Shown here: piece after piece, positions 1 through 8,188 of the stretch
Layout: the number at the start of each line of letters is the position of its first letter
Position numbering within the stretch: position 1 is the stretch's first letter
Source of the DNA: Alphaproteobacteria bacterium
GTDB lineage: Bacteria; Pseudomonadota; Alphaproteobacteria; Micropepsales; Micropepsaceae
Assembly: GCA_017307355.1 (NCBI GenBank)
Contig: JAFKFG010000018.1
Span: 1-64,000, forward strand
Length of the DNA: 64,000 bases
Direction: 5' to 3'
Position numbers and translations under genes: made by a program
Notes under the pieces: generated by a model
The model's input: only the letters and a program-made list of their open reading frames with translations
Told to the model about the DNA's origin: nothing
Databases searched by the model: none

Positions 1-1347
1 CTGGCCGTCGCCCGCCAGGTCTCCAACCATTATCTCAAGGACGAAGAAAAGAACGTCGACATGGTGTTCACCGTGGCCGGCTTCAGCTTCCTGGGCGTGG
101 GCCAGAATGCGGGCATCACCTTTGCCCGCCTGCGCCCCTGGGAAGAACGTCCCGGCGCGGCACGGAGCGCCTCGGCCATCGCCCGGCGCGCGTTCATGAA
201 TTTCATGCGCATCCCCGATGCCCAGGTCTTCCCCATCGTTCCGCCTTCGGTGCCGGAACTGGGCATCGCCACCGGCTTCGACCTGCAGATGGAAGACCGC
301 GGCAATCTGGGACATGGAGGCCTGATCCAGGCCCGCAACATGCTCCTGGGCATGGCGGCGCAGAATCCCTTGCTGGCGGGCGTGCGCCCGGCAAGCCTGG
401 ACGATACCCAGCAGCTGCACATCAATATCGACCAGGAAAAGGCCAATGCGCTCGGCATTGCCACCACCGATATCGACTCCACCCTGTCTTCGGCCTGGGG
501 CAGTTCCTTCATCAACAATTTCATCGATCACGACCGCGTCAAGCGCGTCTATATGCAGGGCGATGCGCCTTACCGCATGTCGCCGGCGGACCTGAACCGC
601 TGGTATGTCCGCAGCAACACCGGCACCATGGCGCCATTCTCTTCCTTCGCCACGGCGAACTGGACCTTGGGCCCGGCAACCCTCACCCGCTTCAACGGCC
701 TGCCCTCGATCGAAATTCAGGGACAGGGCGCGCCGGGGATCAGCTCGGGCACGGCCTTGGCGGAGATGGACAAGATCTTCAAAAAGCTGCCCCAGGGCAT
801 CGGCTATGAATTGACCGGCCTGTCCTTCCAGGAACAGCAGTCCGGCGCCCAGGCGCCCGCGCTCTATGCGCTGTCGATCCTGATCATCTATCTCTGCCTG
901 GCGGCGCTCTATGAAAGCTGGGCGATCCCGCTGTCGGTGATGCTGGTCATTCCGCTGGGCGTGATCGGCGCGCTGGCCGCCGCCAGCCTGCGCGGATTGT
1001 TCAACGACATCTACTTTCAGGTCGGCCTGCTCACCACCATCGGCCTGTCCGCCAAGAACGCCATTCTGATCGTGGAATTCGCGGTCGATGCGGAGAAGAA
1101 AGGCATGACGGCACGGGAAGCGGCGATGGAAGCCGCGCGGCTGCGCCTGCGTCCCATCCTGATGACCTCCATCGCCTTCGTCGCGGGTGTGTTCCCGCTG
1201 GCGGTGGCGTCCGGAGCGGGCGCCGGCAGCCAGAACGACATCGGCACGGGTGTGATCGGCGGCATGCTGACGGCCACGATCCTGGCGATCTTCTTCGTGC
1301 CGGTCTTCTTCCAGCTGATCAACCGGGGTCTTCAGCACCACGAATAG
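1..1347 (+). CDS. RND-family multidrug efflux permease, C-terminal part
   Basis: Inner-membrane proton-driven pump subunit of the hydrophobe/amphiphile efflux (AcrB/MexB) type, which works with a periplasmic adaptor and an outer-membrane channel. The frame is open from base 1, so the gene begins upstream; the visible part matches roughly the last 45% of AcrB. It covers the second porter region and the final transmembrane helices, with the typical stretches GVGQNAGITF, LAALYESWAIPLSV, GLSAKNAILIVEFA and RLRPILMTSIAF. It ends FFVPVFFQLINR, as family members do. No other pump subunit lies downstream, so adaptor and channel genes are presumably upstream or elsewhere. The substrate cannot be inferred. 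Confidence 0.95.
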   Translation: MAVARQVSNHYLKDEEKNVDMVFTVAGFSFLGVGQNAGITFARLRPWEERPGAARSASAIARRAFMNFMRIPDAQVFPIVPPSVPELGIATGFDLQMEDRGNLGHGGLIQARNMLLGMAAQNPLLAGVRPASLDDTQQLHINIDQEKANALGIATTDIDSTLSSAWGSSFINNFIDHDRVKRVYMQGDAPYRMSPADLNRWYVRSNTGTMAPFSSFATANWTLGPATLTRFNGLPSIEIQGQGAPGISSGTALAEMDKIFKKLPQGIGYELTGLSFQEQQSGAQAPALYALSILIIYLCLAALYESWAIPLSVMLVIPLGVIGALAAASLRGLFNDIYFQVGLLTTIGLSAKNAILIVEFAVDAEKKGMTAREAAMEAARLRLRPILMTSIAFVAGVFPLAVASGAGAGSQNDIGTGVIGGMLTATILAIFFVPVFFQLINRGLQHHE

Positions 1348-1443
1348 CGGAAAAGGGAACCGCAATCCGGCAACAGTGTCGCAAAAGCGCAAAGGTTGAC
1401 ATCAACCTGTTTCCGCCCTTGAATGCGATCAGGAGGTGCCGTC

Positions 1444-2154
1444 ATGGATCATCCCGTCGTCGACCGCGAAGAATGGCTGAAGGCGCGCAGGGCGCTTCTG
1501 CTCCAGGAAAAAGAGGAAACGCACCTGCGCGACGCCGTCCGCGCCGCCCGCCAGGCCCTGCCCTGGGTTCGCGTGGAAAAGGACTATCATTTCGACACGC
1601 CAAAGGGCCGCAAGAGTCTCGCCGGCCTTTTCGAGGGGCGCAGCCAGTTGATGGTGTACCACTTCATGCTGGGCCCGGGATGGAAAGCGGGATGCCCCGG
1701 CTGTTCCTTCCTGTCCGATCATGTCGATGGCGCCCTGCCCCATCTGAACAATCATGACGTGACATGGACGGCGGTGTCGCGCGCGCCGTTGAACGAGATT
1801 CAAACCTATAAAAACCGCATGGGATGGAAATTTCCCTGGGCCTCCTCCTTCGGCGAAGATTTCAATTACGACTATCACGTCTCCTTCACCCAGGCGCAGA
1901 TGGCGCAGGGTTCGGTGAATTACAATTTCCGGCAAACGCCCACCGAACGGGCCACTGACGAGCTTCACGGCCTCAGCGCCTTCTACAAGGACAAGGATGG
2001 CAAGGTGTTCCACACCTATTCCAGCTATGCGCGCGGATTCGAGGACATCATGAGCACGGTGATGATTCTGGATCGCGCGCCGCTCGGCCGCAACGAGACC
2101 GGCACATTGAGCTTTGTGCGCCGTCACGACGAATATCAAAACGCCGCGGAATAA
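1444..2154 (+). CDS. DUF899 family thioredoxin-like protein
   Basis: Cytoplasmic protein of 236 residues in the DUF899 family, which has a thioredoxin-like fold; its biochemical role is not established. Family landmarks are the early EWLKARRALLLQEKE helix, WVRVEKDYHFDTPKG, the MVYHFMLGPGW strand and the GCPGCSFLSDH segment, which carries the two conserved cysteines. The ATG at 1444 was chosen over the in-frame one at 1423 because a strong AGGAGG ribosome-binding site at 1431-1436 would otherwise be inside the gene. The VOC gene follows after 15 bases, so the two are probably co-transcribed. The pairing of DUF899 and glyoxalase-like genes is common in soil bacteria, but the pathway is unknown. 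Confidence 0.9.
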   Translation: MDHPVVDREEWLKARRALLLQEKEETHLRDAVRAARQALPWVRVEKDYHFDTPKGRKSLAGLFEGRSQLMVYHFMLGPGWKAGCPGCSFLSDHVDGALPHLNNHDVTWTAVSRAPLNEIQTYKNRMGWKFPWASSFGEDFNYDYHVSFTQAQMAQGSVNYNFRQTPTERATDELHGLSAFYKDKDGKVFHTYSSYARGFEDIMSTVMILDRAPLGRNETGTLSFVRRHDEYQNAAE

Positions 2155-2169
2155 CGAGAGGATCCGGAC

Positions 2170-2934
2170 ATGGCCGGCCAATTCTTCTGGCACGAACTCA
2201 TCACCACCGATCCCAAAGGGGCGGGAAAATTCTATGGCGATGTGGTCGGGTGGACGGTGAAGGATTCCGGGGTTCCCGGACATGCCTACACGCTTTTTCA
2301 GGTGGGCGAACGGGCTGTCGGCGGCATGCTGGCGATCACGCCCGACATGGCCAGCCACGGCGCGCGGCCCGCTTGGCTGGGCTATGTTTCGGCCGACGAT
2401 GTGGATCGGACCGCCGCCATGGTGCGCGAAGGGGGCGGTGCGGTCCATCTGGCGCCGCAGGAAGTCCCCGGCGTCATCCGCTTCACGATGGTGGCGGACC
2501 CGCAAGGCGCTGTCTTTTACGCCGCCAAAGGCCTCGTTCCGGATGCGCCACCCCCGCTTCCCGCCGGCTCGCCGGGCACCGTCGGCTGGAACGAATTGAT
2601 GGCGGCGGACTGGCAGGCCGCTTTTGCCTTTTATGAAAAACTGTTCGGCTGGACCAAGGACCAGGCGGTCGATATGGGGCCGATGGGCACCTATCAATTG
2701 TTCGCGGCGGGCGGCCCCGCGATCGGCGCCATGATGACCAAGCCCGCGGCGCTGCCGGTTCCGTTCTGGGGCTATTATTTCAACGTGCCGTCAATCGATG
2801 CCGGAACCGAAAAGATCAAGGCGGGCGGCGGCAAGATCCTCAACGGCCCGATGGAAGTGCCGGGTGGCCAATGGGTCGTGCAGGCAATGGACCCGTGGGG
2901 CGCGGCATTCAATCTGGTGGCGCCGGGACACTGA
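2170..2934 (+). CDS. Two-domain VOC (glyoxalase/bleomycin resistance-like) protein
   Basis: 254-residue protein built of two vicinal-oxygen-chelate domains, about residues 1-120 and 130-254. Both open in the same way (FFWHELITTDPKGAGKFY and VGWNELMAADWQAAFAFYEKLFGW) and end with GAVFYAAK or GAAFNLVAPG. Related proteins are annotated as hydroxylase- or glyoxalase-like, but this duplicated form has no assigned reaction. A GAGAGGATCC ribosome-binding region precedes the ATG, and the gene sits 15 bases after the DUF899 gene. Its last 26 bases overlap the 3' end of the convergent sigma-factor gene. Confidence 0.88.
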   Translation: MAGQFFWHELITTDPKGAGKFYGDVVGWTVKDSGVPGHAYTLFQVGERAVGGMLAITPDMASHGARPAWLGYVSADDVDRTAAMVREGGGAVHLAPQEVPGVIRFTMVADPQGAVFYAAKGLVPDAPPPLPAGSPGTVGWNELMAADWQAAFAFYEKLFGWTKDQAVDMGPMGTYQLFAAGGPAIGAMMTKPAALPVPFWGYYFNVPSIDAGTEKIKAGGGKILNGPMEVPGGQWVVQAMDPWGAAFNLVAPGH

Positions 2935-3595
2935 GCCGTTCCAGCACCCGGTCGGCGATGCGACTGCAGCGCGCGCCCAGGAAGGGAAAGACGCCCTCCA
3001 TTCCGCTGGACAGAGTCGACATCAGGGACTGACGCAAGGATTGGCGTGCCCGGAACAGCCGCGAGCGCACCGTCTGCGGATTGAGGTCCAGCTGTGTCGC
3101 GGTTTCTTCCACCGACAGGCCCTCGACATCGCGCAGCATGAAGACGAGGCGGAATTCATCGGGCAGCCCGTCGATTGCCCGCTCCAGCAGCCGCCGCGTT
3201 TCGGACCGCACCGCTTCGGCCTCCGGATCGGGGATTTCCGCCATGCCGGGGAAAGGAATGACGCGGACACCATCTTCTTCCATGCGTTCAAGACTTTCGG
3301 CCGGGCGGCGGCGGCGCAACCGCCCGCGCGCTTCGTTCAATGTGATGGCGGTGAGCCAGGTGTTCAGGCCGGCTTCGCCGCGAAACAGCCCGATGGCGGT
3401 GAACGCCTTGAGATAGGCATCCTGCAGGACATCCTCGGCTTCATCGTCATTGCTCACCACGGCACGGGCGACACGGAACAGGCGCTGATTGTGACGCTGC
3501 ATGATGGCGCGAAACGCATCCCGGTCGCCGCCCTGGGCGTGCCGCAGCAGCAGCTTTTCCGGCATGGCTGCATAATCGCGTGCTGCCTGTCTCAT
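2909..3595 (-). CDS. ECF-type RNA polymerase sigma factor with C-terminal tail
   Basis: 228-residue extracytoplasmic-function sigma factor. Region 2 is at about residues 25-90 (AEDVLQDAYLKAFTAIGLFRGEAGLNTWL) and region 4 at about 135-190 (DGLPDEFRLVFMLRDVEGLSVEETA, then NPQTVRSRLFRARQSL). About 35 residues follow region 4 with the pattern FPFLGARCSRIADRVLERL, an extension seen in a subset of alphaproteobacterial ECF proteins. It is the last gene of a three-gene leftward operon; its AAGGA ribosome-binding site overlaps the end of the cupredoxin gene, which implies translational coupling. No anti-sigma gene is adjacent, so control could lie in the tail or in the two secreted partners. The 3' end overlaps the convergent VOC gene. 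Confidence 0.92.
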   Translation of the reverse strand: MRQAARDYAAMPEKLLLRHAQGGDRDAFRAIMQRHNQRLFRVARAVVSNDDEAEDVLQDAYLKAFTAIGLFRGEAGLNTWLTAITLNEARGRLRRRRPAESLERMEEDGVRVIPFPGMAEIPDPEAEAVRSETRRLLERAIDGLPDEFRLVFMLRDVEGLSVEETATQLDLNPQTVRSRLFRARQSLRQSLMSTLSSGMEGVFPFLGARCSRIADRVLERLSVPAPPD

Positions 3596-3602
3596 GCGGT
3601 CA

Positions 3603-3929
3603 CTATTCCTTCTCCACCGCCAGCCGCATCGTCATATTGGGATGATAGCGGCAAATCACGTTCAGGATTCCTGGATTTTTGAGCGTCACCTCCCCTTGCG
3701 CGCCGGGAGCCAGGTCGAGGTCGAAGCCCGGCTTCGCCGTGGCCGTGTGGCGGAATATGTCGTTGTTCCGCCACAGGATCGTGTCGCCGACCTTCAGATG
3801 CTGCGGCGCGGGACCGAATGCCATGTTCTTGATGTCGACGACATAGCGCGCTGCTTCGGCCGGGTGAGGGGTTGCCCAGACCAGAAGCAGCGCGCCCACG
3901 ACCTGCCCTGCGCGGGACGTATGGGACAT
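3603..3929 (-). CDS. Periplasmic cupredoxin (plastocyanin/azurin-like)
   Basis: Small blue-copper-type protein of 108 residues with an N-terminal signal peptide (hydrophobic VVGALLLVWA, cleavage near AEA). Likely type 1 copper ligands are all present: His61 in FRHTAT, then Cys93, His96 and Met99 in CRYHPNM. Expected role is periplasmic electron transfer or copper handling. The start codon follows the DUF4142 stop with no gap, and the sigma-factor gene follows after 7 bases, so the three genes form one transcript. This arrangement suggests a redox or copper-linked envelope response, but that is inference. Confidence 0.9.
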   Translation of the reverse strand: MSHTSRAGQVVGALLLVWATPHPAEAARYVVDIKNMAFGPAPQHLKVGDTILWRNNDIFRHTATAKPGFDLDLAPGAQGEVTLKNPGILNVICRYHPNMTMRLAVEKE

Positions 3930-4448
3930 CTATTTCGCCAGCGACATGGACAGATGCTCGGCGTGGCTCTGATGCGCGGTGAACAATGTCAGGCCGGTCT
4001 GTAGCAAGGACTTCAGTTCCGCATTCTGGGCATTGGGGATCAGCGTATCCTTCAAGGCGCCATTGACGGTCTTGTGATAGGCGACTTCGTTCGCGACATA
4101 GGCCCGGTCGAAGGCCGCGCCGGATAATTTGCCGAGTTCGGCCTCCTTTGCCGCCGCCGCTTTGGTCAAAGCCTGGCTGGTGGAATTGTCTTCGGGCGTG
4201 ACATTGAGCTTCTTGACCAGGGCGAGCGCCTTTTCATTCACGGCCTGGTGGTCGCGCACCATCTCGCTGGCGAATGCCTTGACGTCCGGATTGGTGCTTT
4301 TCTCCAGCGCCTGCTTTCCGGCGGTGACGTCCAGCACGCCGGCGGTATAGGCGATATGGGCGATCTGGGCGTCATTGGGCTTTTGCGCCTGGGCCAGCGC
4401 GGCGGCGGGCATCAGCAGCAGGGCGGCGAACGTCAGTCTGGTCAGCAT
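3930..4448 (-). CDS. DUF4142 secreted protein
   Basis: 172-residue exported protein with signal peptide MLTRLTFAALLLMPAAALAQ. The mature part is a helical DUF4142 (ferritin-like) domain with the family phrases IAHIAYTAGVLDVTAG, FASEMVRDHQAVNEKAL and YVANEVAYHKTVN. DUF4142 proteins are common in alphaproteobacteria, often near stress sigma factors; their biochemical role is unknown. The ATG at 4448 was chosen because AAGGAG lies just upstream and because it places the signal peptide at the N-terminus; an upstream in-frame ATG at 4493 would add 15 residues that do not look like an export signal. First gene of the operon with the cupredoxin and the ECF sigma factor. Confidence 0.9.
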   Translation of the reverse strand: MLTRLTFAALLLMPAAALAQAQKPNDAQIAHIAYTAGVLDVTAGKQALEKSTNPDVKAFASEMVRDHQAVNEKALALVKKLNVTPEDNSTSQALTKAAAAKEAELGKLSGAAFDRAYVANEVAYHKTVNGALKDTLIPNAQNAELKSLLQTGLTLFTAHQSHAEHLSMSLAK

Positions 4449-4565
4449 GAAAATCTCCTTTCCCGGAAACAGCGGGTTCGCGGCTCCGGACACCCATTGG
4501 ATGATCCGGAGGCAAAAATGTTCCCGTGCCGCGAGGAATTTCGGCCGACCGTTCAGCCGGCCAGA

Positions 4566-5462
4566 TCAGGTGGCATGCGCTTTTGCCCAGCGCACCACCT
4601 CTTCATGGGTGGCGAACCAGACCGGGCCCCGCGCCTTGGCGTGCCGGATCAGCTCGTCCAGAATCCAGATACGCGAGCGATAGCCGATGATATGGGGATG
4701 GCAGGTAAGCTGGAAAATCCCGCCCTCGTCATACGCCGCGTCGAATTCGCGCCGGAAAATGTCGAACACATCGGTGGGCGGGGTATAGGGACGCTGCGCC
4801 TGGAAGCGGTTCATCATGAAATAGACCGCATCGTCGCGCACCCATTCCACCGGCAGTTCGATCACCCCGCTGGGCTCGCCATCCAGAAGAAGCTCATAAC
4901 AATCCTCGTCCGCCATCAGCGAGGAATCGTAGAGCAGCCCCATCTCCTTCTGTATCCGCAAGGTCGAAGGGCTGAAATCCCAGGACGGCGTACGCAGACC
5001 CACGGGCCGCTTGCCGGTGATTTCGGTCAGCGTGTCCGACGAGCGCAGCATCAAATCCATCTCGTCCTCATAGGACAGGCCCGAATTCAATTCGTGGATC
5101 CAGCCATGAATGCCGATCTCATGGCCCGCATCGGCCAGCGCCCGCTGTTCGTCGGGATGGACCAGGGCCGTCACCGCCGGAACATAGAAGGAAGCGCGCA
5201 CATCGTGGCGCGCCAACAAGGCGGCGATGCGGGGCACGCCGACCCGCGCGCCATACTGGCCCCAGGACAGTCGCCCGATGGATTTTCCGCCGTCGCGCAG
5301 CTCGTTGGTCTCGTGATCGGAATCGAAGGACAATGCAAACGCGCAGCGCGCCCCGTCCGGCCAACTCTGCGGCCTGAGCGCCCGGCCCGCGCGCGCCTGA
5401 TTGAGTATTCGGCGCCAATGCGCCTCGGGCCATTGCCAGGGCTGCTGATCCTTATCCGTCAT
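4566..5462 (-). CDS. Polysaccharide deacetylase family hydrolase (NodB-like)
   Basis: 298-residue protein of carbohydrate esterase family 4 / NodB-like fold. The metal-site motifs are visible: the acidic motif SFDSDHE at residues 45-51 and the paired histidines His119 and His123 in GIHGWIHE. Further matches are LRTPSWDFSPST and FQLTCHPHIIGYRSRI, as in the PuuE/PgdA-like branch, which includes enzymes acting on small cyclic amides such as allantoin as well as on sugars. No signal peptide is seen, so it probably works in the cytoplasm. Its first 11 bases overlap the end of the upstream transporter gene, so the enzyme likely acts on what that transporter imports. Confidence 0.9.
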   Translation of the reverse strand: MTDKDQQPWQWPEAHWRRILNQARAGRALRPQSWPDGARCAFALSFDSDHETNELRDGGKSIGRLSWGQYGARVGVPRIAALLARHDVRASFYVPAVTALVHPDEQRALADAGHEIGIHGWIHELNSGLSYEDEMDLMLRSSDTLTEITGKRPVGLRTPSWDFSPSTLRIQKEMGLLYDSSLMADEDCYELLLDGEPSGVIELPVEWVRDDAVYFMMNRFQAQRPYTPPTDVFDIFRREFDAAYDEGGIFQLTCHPHIIGYRSRIWILDELIRHAKARGPVWFATHEEVVRWAKAHAT

Positions 5463-6717
5463 CGCGTGTTTCCTTCAGCGGCAGGATCACCGCCAGCGAA
5501 ATGGCGGCGCATCCGGCAATATAAAGAGCCGGCGACAAGGGCGATCCGGTGACCTTGACCAGCCAGGTCGAAATATAAGGCCCGAACCCGCCGAACAGGG
5601 CCACTGTGAGGCTATAGCCGGTGGACATCCAAAGGAGACGCGAGGCGGAGGGAAAAATCTCCGTCACCGCCGCGGGCGCGCCGCCCGAATAGATCGCCGT
5701 CAGCAGCGCGAAAACGATCTGCGCCAAAACGATGGGCGCCGTGCCCTGGCTATTCACGATCATGAGGAACAAAGGATAGGACAGAAGCAGAAAGCCTCCC
5801 GCCCCCACCAGCAGCAGGGGTTTGCGCCCGATGCGATCCGCCATCATGCCAAAAAAAGGAATGGTGACGGCCAAAACCAGGAGGCTGAGCGCGTTGGACC
5901 ACAGCGCCGCGTCCGATCCCAGATGCGAATAGCGGGCGGTGAAAACGGGCATATAGGTGAGAATGGCGTAATAGGCCACCGTCCAGATCACGATGACGCC
6001 GCTGGCCTGCGCGGCCAGGCGCACACCGCCCCGCAAACTCACCGGCCTGTCCTGGCGGGCGGCAAAGACCGGCGTCTCTTCCACATACCGCCACATATAA
6101 AAGCCCACCGGCAGGATCAGCGCGCCCAGCAGGAACGGAAGGCGCCAACCGAAATCCGCCATTTGCGCCTTGCCGAGCATGCCACCCAACAGCGCCGCGA
6201 CCGCCGATCCCAGCAGCATGCCGCCCGCCACACTGGATTGCTGCAGGCTGGAAAAAAATCCCCGCCGCCCCTTGGGCGCCCATTCATAAATGAAGGCGGT
6301 CGAACTGCCCCATTCGCCGCCCGCGGAAAATCCCTGCAGCAGCCGGCAGAACACCAGAAGCCAGGGCGCCAGGTCGCCGATCGCATCGCGGCCCGGAACC
6401 AGTCCGATGCCCGCCGTGCCCAGCGCCATCAGGAGAATGGTGAGAAGCAGCGCCGCCTTGCGGCCTTTGAGATCGCCCAGACGGCCGATCAGGATTCCGC
6501 CCAGCGGCCGCACCACGAAACCCAGGCCGAAGGTGGCAAACACCGCCAGCAATCCGGTCAGGGGATCGTCCTGGGGGAAAAACTTCTCCGCGATATAGGG
6601 CGCCATATAGGCGTAGACGGTGAAGTCGTACCACTCCAGCACATTGCCGGCGGCGGCGGCGAGGATGGATCGCCACAGTCCCGCCGCGGCCCGCTCCATC
6701 CCCTCGCTCATTTGCAT
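5452..6717 (-). CDS. MFS transporter, metabolite:H+ symporter (MHS) type
   Basis: 421-residue, 12-helix major facilitator protein. The N-terminal GNVLEWYDFTVYAYMAPYIA segment is the hallmark of the metabolite:proton symporter branch (ProP, KgtP, ShiA relatives). The cytoplasmic loop signatures GRLGDLKGRKAALL and DRIGRKPLLLVG are both present. Members import organic acids, betaines or related small molecules; the substrate here is unknown. Overlap with the deacetylase gene indicates one operon and perhaps uptake plus first-step hydrolysis of one nitrogen-containing substrate. Confidence 0.92.
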   Translation of the reverse strand: MQMSEGMERAAAGLWRSILAAAAGNVLEWYDFTVYAYMAPYIAEKFFPQDDPLTGLLAVFATFGLGFVVRPLGGILIGRLGDLKGRKAALLLTILLMALGTAGIGLVPGRDAIGDLAPWLLVFCRLLQGFSAGGEWGSSTAFIYEWAPKGRRGFFSSLQQSSVAGGMLLGSAVAALLGGMLGKAQMADFGWRLPFLLGALILPVGFYMWRYVEETPVFAARQDRPVSLRGGVRLAAQASGVIVIWTVAYYAILTYMPVFTARYSHLGSDAALWSNALSLLVLAVTIPFFGMMADRIGRKPLLLVGAGGFLLLSYPLFLMIVNSQGTAPIVLAQIVFALLTAIYSGGAPAAVTEIFPSASRLLWMSTGYSLTVALFGGFGPYISTWLVKVTGSPLSPALYIAGCAAISLAVILPLKETRDDG

Positions 6718-6779
6718 CCGCTGATCCGCCGGCCCCGCGCGCTCGAGCCTATCTCAGCTTCCCCGGGCCAGGAAGGCCG

Positions 6780-7235
6780 CTACCAGCCGGGACCGGCCAC
6801 CTGCCGCGTGGCGACATTGAGCCGGTTGAAGACATTGGTGAGCGAAATCACCAACAGCAGCGAGGCAAGGCCCTGTTCGTCGAAATGCTTCGCCGCTTCG
6901 TTCCATACCGCATCCGGCACCGGATCGCTGCGGTCGCTCAGCCGCGTCACATCTTCGCTCAAGGCCAGCGCCGCCCGCTCCGCATCCGTGAAATACGGCG
7001 TATCGCGCCAGGCTGACACCGCAAACAGCCGCTCGTCGGTCTCGCCCGCCTTTTTGGCATGCTTGACGCCGCCATCGATGCAATAGCCGCAACCATTGAT
7101 CTGGCTGGTGCGAAGATGGACCAGATGGCCGATGGCAGGTGGAACTCCGCCCTTGGTCGCGGCGGCGTAAAGCGCCTGGATGTGGGGCAACGTGTCGGGC
7201 GGCACCATGGCGGGATTTTTCATTCGCGCTTGCAT
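6780..7235 (-). CDS. Carboxymuconolactone decarboxylase/AhpD-like protein
   Basis: 151-residue protein with the AhpD-fold redox motif: CGYC followed by GGVKHAKKAG, that is C-x2-C-x6-H, in the order used by alkylhydroperoxidase AhpD. The ATG at 7235 has an AGGAG site eight bases upstream. It is transcribed away from an ECF41-like sigma factor. Established pattern: ECF41 sigma genes are habitually next to carboxymuconolactone decarboxylase, oxidoreductase or epimerase genes. The protein is therefore likely a target or partner of that sigma factor in oxidative or electrophile defence; the substrate is unknown. Confidence 0.92.
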   Translation of the reverse strand: MQARMKNPAMVPPDTLPHIQALYAAATKGGVPPAIGHLVHLRTSQINGCGYCIDGGVKHAKKAGETDERLFAVSAWRDTPYFTDAERAALALSEDVTRLSDRSDPVPDAVWNEAAKHFDEQGLASLLLVISLTNVFNRLNVATRQVAGPGW

Positions 7236-7264
7236 GACTTTTCTCCTGTTGCATGCTGGGCCGC

Positions 7265-7291
7265 CGTCACATCGGGCGGTCCGGTTTCGTC
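7265..7291 (+). promoter_or_regulatory. Candidate ECF41-type promoter for the sigma gene
   Basis: CGTCACA at 7265-7271, a 16-base spacer, and CGTC at 7288-7291. The ECF41 promoter as I recall it is TGTCACA plus CGTC, so the -35 matches at 6 of 7 positions and the -10 is exact. It points toward the sigma gene, with the -10 about 37 bases before its ATG, consistent with autoregulation. Confidence 0.5.
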
Positions 7292-7327
7292 GATGGCGTG
7301 ACGGACCGGGATGGAGACATGTGACCG

Positions 7328-8188
7328 ATGGACCAAAATAAAATTCTGGCCCAGGAATTCGAGGCCCAGCGGCCGCGTCTGCGGGCGGTGGCGTTCCGCA
7401 TGCTGGGTTCCCTCGCCGAAGCCGAAGACGCCATGCAGGAAGCCTGGCTCCGTCTTCAATCCCCCCAGGCCGGCACGATCGAGAACCCGGCCGCCTGGCT
7501 GACCACGGTGGTGGCGCGGATATGCCTGGACATGCTCCGGACCCGCAAATCGCGCCGCGAGGAGCCGCTGGAGGTGGAGGGCCGGATCCCGCCCCGCGCC
7601 AAAGCCGATCCCGAGCAGGAAGCGCTTCTGGCCGAAGCCGTGGGCCTGGCGTTGCTGGTGGTTCTCACCCGGCTCGATCCGGCCGAGCGCATCGCCTTTG
7701 TGCTGCACGATATGTTCGCCCTGCCGTTCGAGGACATCGCACCCATCGTGGACCGTTCGGTGGATGCCGCGCGCCAACTCGCCAGCCGCGCCCGGCGCCG
7801 GGTGCAGGGCGGCGAGCCGCCCGCCGCCGAACTGCCCAAGCAACGGGCCGTGATCGAAGCCTTCCTCAACGCCTCGCGCGCCAACGATCTTGGCGCCCTG
7901 GTGGCGGTGCTTGACCCCGATGTGGTGCTTCGTTCCGATGCGGCGGCGGTGCGACTGGGCGGGCCGTCCGAGCTTCGCGGCGCCGATCAGGTGGCGCGCA
8001 TGTTCGCGGGCCGCGCGACGGCGGCACGCCCTGCCCTGATCGATGGCGCCATCGGTGCCATCGTCGCGCCCAACGGCAAGCTGCTGTTGGTGCTGGCCGC
8101 CACGGTGGAAGATGGCCGCATCACGGAGATTGCCGCCATCGCCGACCGCGCCGCTCTGCAAGGGTTCGAATTGACGACCCTTTCCTAG
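7328..8188 (+). CDS. ECF41/SigJ-like sigma factor with SnoaL-type C-terminal domain
   Basis: 286-residue sigma factor. Region 2 is at about residues 10-75 (RAVAFRMLGSLAEAEDAMQEAWLRLQ and WLTTVVARICLDMLRTRKSRREEPLE) and region 4 at about 105-160 (LDPAERIAFVLHDMFALPFEDIA). A SnoaL/NTF2-like domain of about 115 residues replaces a separate anti-sigma factor, as in the ECF41 group, where this extension both activates and restrains the protein. The linker and extension motifs remembered for the group (WLPEP, DGGGR) are not clearly kept, so this is a diverged member. It is divergent from its characteristic decarboxylase partner, and its last four bases overlap the convergent gene. Confidence 0.93.
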   Translation: MDQNKILAQEFEAQRPRLRAVAFRMLGSLAEAEDAMQEAWLRLQSPQAGTIENPAAWLTTVVARICLDMLRTRKSRREEPLEVEGRIPPRAKADPEQEALLAEAVGLALLVVLTRLDPAERIAFVLHDMFALPFEDIAPIVDRSVDAARQLASRARRRVQGGEPPAAELPKQRAVIEAFLNASRANDLGALVAVLDPDVVLRSDAAAVRLGGPSELRGADQVARMFAGRATAARPALIDGAIGAIVAPNGKLLLVLAATVEDGRITEIAAIADRAALQGFELTTLS

